Of a stretch of 64,000 bases of DNA, positions 57,371 through 64,000 are shown piece by piece (within the stretch, counting starts at the first letter, position 1; each line of letters begins with the position of its first letter). Position numbers and translations under genes: made by a program. Under the pieces are notes generated by a model that saw nothing but the letters and a program-made list of their open reading frames with translations, made no database searches and was not told the origin of the DNA. This DNA comes from Sipunculus nudus (lineage: Eukaryota > Annelida > Sipuncula > Golfingiida > Sipunculidae), in contig CM049309.1 in NCBI GenBank assembly GCA_026874595.1, forward strand, positions 43,477,079 to 43,541,078, written 5' to 3'.

Positions 57371-60300
57371 GCAGACGATGACAACTACGGACGACGACGG
57401 GCCAATCACTACATACATGTATAATGCTATATAACACTATTATAACTTATGCACGTATAAAGTGTCATAAACCGATATGTTCAGAAACTAGATTAGAGCT
57501 GAAAGCAGTTTTACGGTTATTTGCTCACATGTATGGCATGCCAAATTTACCTTTTTATCTCTCCCTATGTATGACCATGTGCCACTCGGGCGCCGGGATA
57601 ATCTGGCCTGCACGATATATGAATTCTGATAAACCTTGCTTTGCCTCTTTGCATCTGTAAGATCCTCAGAATGGCACCCTAAAAGAATACGTATATTATA
57701 TAATATACAAAACTTCAATTCGTCACATCCGAATTCAGCATAATTACTTATTTCCTATTTACTTAAGCAGTGATTAAGGTTTCCTATTGTGAAGCGAACG
57801 ACATGTTAATTTAAATCCTGTAACGTTATATTTGCTTTTTACCATCAGGCAATAAACAATTGGAAACTTAATAGCCTTCACTGGAATAAGTACAACTGCA
57901 CATATGCACAATTATAGATTGTGCTATTATGCACATTATTTTTATCAATAACTTCGTGATTATGAAAACGCAGATCGCATGAGAGTATGACGTCAGAACA
58001 CTAATTAATTAACAGAACAACAATAGAAGGACCAATTCTTCAGCAATAATTCCTAAAGTGCTATTTCTAAAGTATTCGTTGTCAGAACTGACCGCTTAGT
58101 TGTTGTTTCCCTTTCAATACCAATAACAAGATTAATTCAATTCTAGGGTATGTCCCCGGAGAATCAGGTTTTGGGTCATCATCCCAAATTAATGTTTCAT
58201 GGAACGTAGTTTGTAAAAGTGTTTTGCGCACCTCGGAATGGAAATGACAAATTGATTGCATTATAAAAATAAATTTCAAAATAGCGCAAGCAAATCAATT
58301 TATCAAGGAGCCATTATATTACATGGATTTAAGCTTTAATATTACTATTTAATACACTGGTGCGTCGGCCTGCATAGTAAATAACTATCCGATTTCCACA
58401 TATCCATTAATGTATTTTTACTCTCTTGATTATTTTGGATCTGGTGATGTAGTTTTCGCACCACACGGATGAACCCTATCCGTTAAGCTTGTTGTTTACT
58501 CCATACAAATGATGTTCTTATCTTCAAGTCATACATGTGAATTAGTGTGCTATATGGTATTTTAGAAATGGAGCACGCCTTTGAATGATTGTCTCTAGTA
58601 AATTGGCGTATAGTATACCAGATACTTTTTTTGAAAAGCTTAATTGGAAAGTAAAATGACCTGCTGTCTCTCATCAACCAATTCTTCATCGCGCCTGTTC
58701 TTTCTTGAACCATGGCATAATGAACGTATTGTGACACATTCCATTGTCGATATTCACATTACCCTGGTCATTATTGTCTGTTGCACTCGTTCAGTCTGTA
58801 TATTGAATGTCTTTTGCGAATGTCATTTAAGAGAAGCAATGTTGTTTATAAAATATCATTGCATCCATAAAAGCCCGACTAAACAACATAAAGGTAGGTA
58901 AGCTATATCGATTCATCTGATTCCATTCACTATTACGTTTATGAACTGATAATAAGCTGTCATGTCCCGCCACATTGAAATATAACCATCCTTGACCAAG
59001 CGGGTCTTGCTGGATAATATTTCTCCAATACAATATTTATATGAATTAATGTCTACAATAAAATTTACTTTAATATCTTATTGAAAAAAAAAACACACAC
59101 AAAATTGTAATTCGGCATGTTTATAAAAGCAAATTATCATAAAAAGGAACTTCTGCCCCATGAAATGTAAAAAAAAAAACTCAAGAGGCGACAGTTCTTT
59201 AGTCAGCAGCTAGTCAACATGGAACTAATATGTTTCCACGTGTGTGTGTTTATCATAACAACCATCCCCCCCCCCTTAGCTTTCAACTTGTTTGTGTTTA
59301 TTATAGCAAGGCGCTGCTTGATAGATCTTTGATCTGCGCATGCGGAACGACTCCAAGATAAGGAGAAGAAAAAAGACAGAAGAAACACAGAAGAAACAGC
59401 TGAAAGCTGTACAAATGTTGATTTGTGAAGTTACGCGGCACGGCCATCCGCTGGCGTGGGCAAGGTTTATGTTTTTGGCCACTTATCGGGCCCGGTGCAA
59501 GTGTATTTCTACTTTTGTCGATATATTGTAAGATATATATTATTAATAAAAAGAACATACAATAATTCATGTATAATTAACATACATGGTAGGTGAAGAG
59601 GTCCCTTTAATATCGTTCGTTTAAACCGGTGGCATGTCACGATGACTATGTTATATACGCCGGAACTGGCGGATCTTGTAGATATATATCGTCTTTTCCT
59701 GTCGAGTCAGAATGACATTAACACAAAGTGAACGAAATTGAATAGAAAAAAATGAATAAAATATAGAAATCTTTGGGAATGTACGTACGTGCCTCAGGTC
59801 TGTTGAAGAAAACAAGTTACTGAGGGCATGTCAAGTTCTGAATTGAAAACTGTCAGTAGTATCGGTAGGGCTATTGGTAACAGGAAATATAATTTGATTA
59901 AACATGAGTAATATGTAGCTCACATTCGTCTGATTAAATGTGTATCCATTCGTGTGGCTTAAAATACCGCCTGGAGTTCTTTCCATTCCACAATCGAATA
60001 TATTATGTTACAGGCACCTAATGCAATCTAAGGAAATCTTCAGACAAGCGCGTCTGAGGTAGCTCTTTTCTTGGTGTGGGTCTCATCATTAAATATGGAT
60101 AACTTTCCCGTTTATATATGACCCGTGACACTTCATCGATTACAACCTCTGTTCTGAATGCCAAGTGGAACACATGGCTGTGCTGGTATCGTGGGAACCC
60201 TGGTGTCTACTGACATGTAGATGAATTATCGCAGCGCTGTCGACCCATGGTTGACACGTGGTGTTTGTTTCCCTCCTGAGGGAGAGTCTCGTTCTCCACA

Positions 60301-61010
60301 CGGTCGTGACTCGATCGGTCCCAGGCTGGACTGTCACAGTCTCCTCTCGCGGAACATCAAGGTTTTCTGTGGGTGTGAATTTCGACGGGACGACAATACA
60401 CAATGATGTAAATGTCAAGCCCGCAATATGTCATGCTCCTGTGAAATGGTTAAGTATTTACATGTATCAGCGCTTCTCCGAAGCGAAGAGGACTGGAAAT
60501 AATTTACTTTTGCAATGTGGTCCCAGTTCTCTCTTATAACTAAAAGGTTCAAGGAAGAAAAACCGGAATTGAAATAAAAGTACTTATGTTCCTTAATATA
60601 TCAAAACTTCCCCGAATTGAGAAAAATAACTTCAATTATCTCTTGAAGAAATATTGTCAATAATTCTCTTTTTGAAAGAAACGAATCCAAGGAGACAAAA
60701 CTAATCAGTCGAAGACAAAAAGCTTAATGTAATGTATTTCCGGAAAGTATTGCAGTAAATGTACACAAAGTAAGAGAAAAAATAAGACTAAAGCTTAAAA
60801 CTAAATTTTCTTATTTAATCCATGAGAAGAAAATCATTTTTCAGCACATAAAAGAAACGTATTAATATTACATTTGCGCATAGTTCCGTCATAAATTCCT
60901 TATTATATTGGGCAAATTATAAGCAACTGTTAAAAAGATCATAAACGATTGTTATTCAATTGGATGACATGTTAAATGACTTATGCTTCTATCGGGCAAA
61001 CTTGAGATGA
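57371..61010. other. Non-coding, nothing firmly recognised
   Basis: AT-rich, with a CRE octamer at 57988-57995. A GC-richer patch at 60130-60420 is open in three overlapping frames (60140-60539, both strands) without a motif or splice support. No gene is called. Confidence 0.4.
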
Positions 61011-62330
61011 TTTTATTTTCGGCCGCCGATAATTAGTTAATTAATCTGGGATATTATAACAAAATTACTTTGGTCTTATGACGTTTGGACTGGATTCTGG
61101 AAAGGCGTATAAAAACACGGATGATGTGCTTGCATTAGGAAACATTAACACAAATAATGAAAATGGAATGAGAATGCGACACTGATGAACTTTTTGTGCA
61201 GTTTTTATTGACAGGCCATTGTGACAGAAATGAGAGGCCCCGCGGTCATCTGAGGAAAAAATAATAACTGAATGTTGTTGCAAAACAATGCCAAATGTCA
61301 TCCGGCCTAGTTATCATCCTAAAGCGACATTATCTCACTGAAGTCATGACAGCAATTAAATGTGTTTAAATATCCTATGTTTATTACAGTAGTAAAAGCA
61401 TTGGGGTTCATTTCACTTCCAGCCATTTAACATAATTTACTTTTTCATGTGGCTTAAATTATGGATGCATATCAAATCCCAGAATACGTTTCGAAACTCA
61501 GTTTTGAGAATTACTTGAAATATAAATGAGATAACAAGTAAGAAGAGATACTCTTTAGGGTATATAAACATGATTAATATTCATGATTTGGTTTATGTTA
61601 TTTTTTTAGGTTTACTAGAAAAAAAATATTACAAACTCAAAAAGTGGTAACAGCATCATAAATAAAAGCAGTATCGGATTTACTGGTAGATAATTAAAAT
61701 GGATAATATAACTTCCTAGCAATCATGTTTTTGGGCGTGAGTGCATAACGGGTTTACATGTTCTGCGTCCAGTAATCCGTTTAATTGAACTAATAAGGGA
61801 ACATTTCGAACGAACTCTCAAATTGGCTGTAAGAAAATGGGTGAAGTGATTCCGTTAAGAGATGATAATTAAAATAATTAAAACGCAATGGGACCAGTGT
61901 AGTTATGAACCGTGTCACTGATCCAATATATCGACCGCTGGGTCGTGTATCTATTTCTTATAGTTCGTTTATGGTTACACTCCCTCTGGCAGTGGCTGAA
62001 TTAATTTATGACTATCACATCACATTCCAAAGAAAGGTCTAATTGGCTAACACATGAGCCCTTCCTTCGGGCATCCGTTAAATTAAACTAATTATGAAAA
62101 TTATATGAAAAATAACTGCAGACTGGGTCACTTTTAAAGGAAGAACATGTAGAAACACGGGCGAAGTGCTTTCATTTGGACTTTTAAAACAAGAAATTCT
62201 TGAATAAAAGGACATTGATCGACTTTGTCACTCTATATTATGTCACTTGTTATATTTATACCATGCCAAGTATAAATTCTAATACGATAGAGGTTCATTT
62301 CAGCCAATGATGGAGTTATTATAGATAAAA
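61011..62330. repeat. Weakly repeated AT-rich segments
   Basis: 'aaaaacacgg.tga.gtgctt.catt' at ~61110-61138 recurs at ~62154-62180, and 'ggttcatttca' recurs downstream of each (61405, 62291). 'atccgtttaattgaactaat' (61776) resembles 'atccgttaaattaaactaat' (62076). Similarity is patchy, so an ancient local duplication is the best guess. Confidence 0.35.
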
Positions 62331-62950
62331 CAAAAGCCAAATTGTTCTTATTTCTTTCTCATATTACGCTTTCATCCGCATCCCTGAGAGATGAATCTCC
62401 GTATTTTCCGGAATTACTTTAGCCGGTGGCGTGGATAACAACATAAAACCTGGATTAGTACTTTTTCAGCCCCCTCCCCGGTAATCTTAAGGTGTCACAA
62501 AATGGCTGGATATAAGTAATTTATTGTAGTCGTGAACCAATTCCAGCAGATCCCTCGGGTGGCCTGATTTTTAATAATTTCATTCATTCATTTATTTATT
62601 TGTCTATATTTAGATATAAGTATTACTTAAATACGAAACTTCCCGCAATTCCTTTTTGTATGATCTCTGTCAAACTGACACATGTGATAGGATGGTTTTC
62701 TAATTAATGTAACATTTTGATAACTGTAACTTCTGATCGACTGTGGAAGCAATGGCAATATCATACATTTAGTTCAGGATACAAGACAGGCTACAAGAAA
62801 AGCACGGTTGTTACATATTATTTAAAGCTTAATCTGACTTCAGGATGCAGCCATCCAGTTGCGGTTGCTCCATTCCGGTTTTAACCTTTTGAATTAGATA
62901 AAAGCCCATACAACACTGAGTGGGCGTTTAAGTGGCGTATTTCCATTAGG
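62331..62950. other. Non-coding, nothing recognised
   Basis: No exon or repeat supported. Confidence 0.5.
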
Positions 62951-62980
62951 GTAGGCTGAGTGATTTATCACACAGCCTAC
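62951..62980. repeat. 30-bp near-perfect palindrome
   Basis: GTAGGCTGAGTGAT, TT, then ATCACACAGCCTAC: 13 of 14 arm positions pair with a 2-bp centre. It sits in a repeat-poor, GC-richer stretch (62830-63130). It is too tight for a microRNA hairpin and more like a dimeric protein-binding site. Confidence 0.6.
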
Positions 62981-64000
62981 GGTAACTAGGTATATTGGTG
63001 GCCGGAAGAACAAGTAAGGCTAATCAATGAGCAGCGCTAATGCACGGACGTGGATTCTGGTTTACTAACATCATTGACCCATTAAAGTGAACTCACCCAA
63101 ACCACCAAGGTAATTAGCTCGCTGCAGCCGGACCTCGGGGGGAAAAAAGAAGAATTTTATTAATTATAAAGTACCAATCCAAATATGCTCCTGTCTTAAA
63201 CGCAAAAATACCATGTCTTAAAAGTATGCGTATTTATTAAGCCGGTTCAATTCAATTTAACAGCATATCTCTATTTTTTAAATTCTTATTGACTTTACAA
63301 TGAACAGAATTTATGTTATCATACCGAATAAAGTAACTTTTTTTCCACGTTGAATCATGTTGGGATATTTAAATACCAGGAAGTTTTCTGTGGAGCTTAA
63401 CTTTAGTTCATCTCCTGCTATGTTTCAGGAGTATATGGAAACGTCGTGCTTACGCAGCACTGTATCCAGTCAGGCCGTATTACAATTAAACGTGTTTCTG
63501 AAAAGCGATCACATAGATGAATCAAGTACAGTGATCAATCTTTGTGGCGTGGGATGAAAATTGGTTGTGCCATATTACCGAATTAACGCAAATATACCTT
63601 GAGCATAATCAAAGTATCGTGGTTATATATCAGATATCATCTGATCTGATAATTATATCGTTACATATGTAAATCCTTTAATACTCTATGCAGGTCATAA
63701 AATTTTAAAAGAAACTACAGTAAGCGGGGAATGATAGAAGACTAGAAAAAAGAAGGCGCAGCAGCATGGCCCAAGGGAACAAATGTTCCGGGAATGCTAG
63801 CAGATGTTCTACATACAATATTGCCTTCAGAGATAGGGAGCAAATGGTGTGAGATCTAAATTCGGTATTAAGCGTGAGTTTTTTTCTATTTTAATATATT
63901 TAGGTAGAAAGTGGGGCCCTCCCACTAACTTTGATATGACAGAAAGGTATGTACAGTATGCACAGAAAAACTGTATAGGAGAGCAACCAGATAGTTTACT
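62981..64000. other. Non-coding, nothing recognised
   Basis: AT-rich. The 66-codon frame at 63357-63557 has no motif or splice signals. Confidence 0.5.

Noticed and set aside
60140-60539. Coding exon in the GC-richer patch
   Set aside because: Three mutually exclusive frames are open because of base composition; none has recognisable motifs.

Overview
This is a stretch of a eukaryotic, most likely marine-invertebrate (probably molluscan) nuclear genome. The pointers are strongly AT-rich DNA, sparse coding sequence with GT-AG introns, many (AT)n runs, decayed non-LTR reverse transcriptases of CR1/L2-like and RTE/jockey-like type, a tRNA-headed SINE, and many short inverted-repeat transposons. 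No prokaryotic operon, ribosome-binding site, rRNA, CRISPR array or intact tRNA is visible. The taxonomic guess is inference from genome style.

Gene content is low. The one convincing gene lies at 4574-11100 on the + strand. Five coding exons (4694-4913, 8339-8529, 8908-8973, 9566-9772, 10371-10610) join into a ~307-residue type I membrane protein: signal peptide, 20-cysteine ectodomain, one transmembrane helix and a short acidic tail. I do not recognise its family. Three weaker candidates follow: a 168-codon intronless ORF at 19253-19759 (possible secreted Cys peptide precursor), a 183-nt phase-0 exon-like block at 52820-53002 (+), and a possible first exon at 41294-41416 (-).

The rest is repeats. 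1.5-2.9 kb: a direct duplication and a SINE. 8.0-8.3 and 17.3-17.7 kb: two copies of one inverted-repeat element, the first ending ~30 nt before an exon. 13.96, 29.0 and 45.5 kb: three copies of one dispersed repeat. 24.5-26.2 kb: three copies of another. 26.8, 29.6 and 32.8-33.9 kb: elements packed with their own short words on both strands; two of them have Harbinger-like 3-bp target duplications. 35.95 kb: a 118-bp element with clean target duplications. 47.5-51.3 kb: a tandem array carrying the palindrome GGTGGCGCCACC, followed by a decayed LINE. 54.7-57.4 kb: two blocks of a ~140-bp tandem repeat around a related GGTGGCGC unit and a second decayed reverse transcriptase. 57.4-64 kb: mostly plain AT-rich DNA with a tight 30-bp palindrome and weakly repeated segments.

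All assignments come from reading sequence by eye. No similarity search, splice model or transcript data was available.
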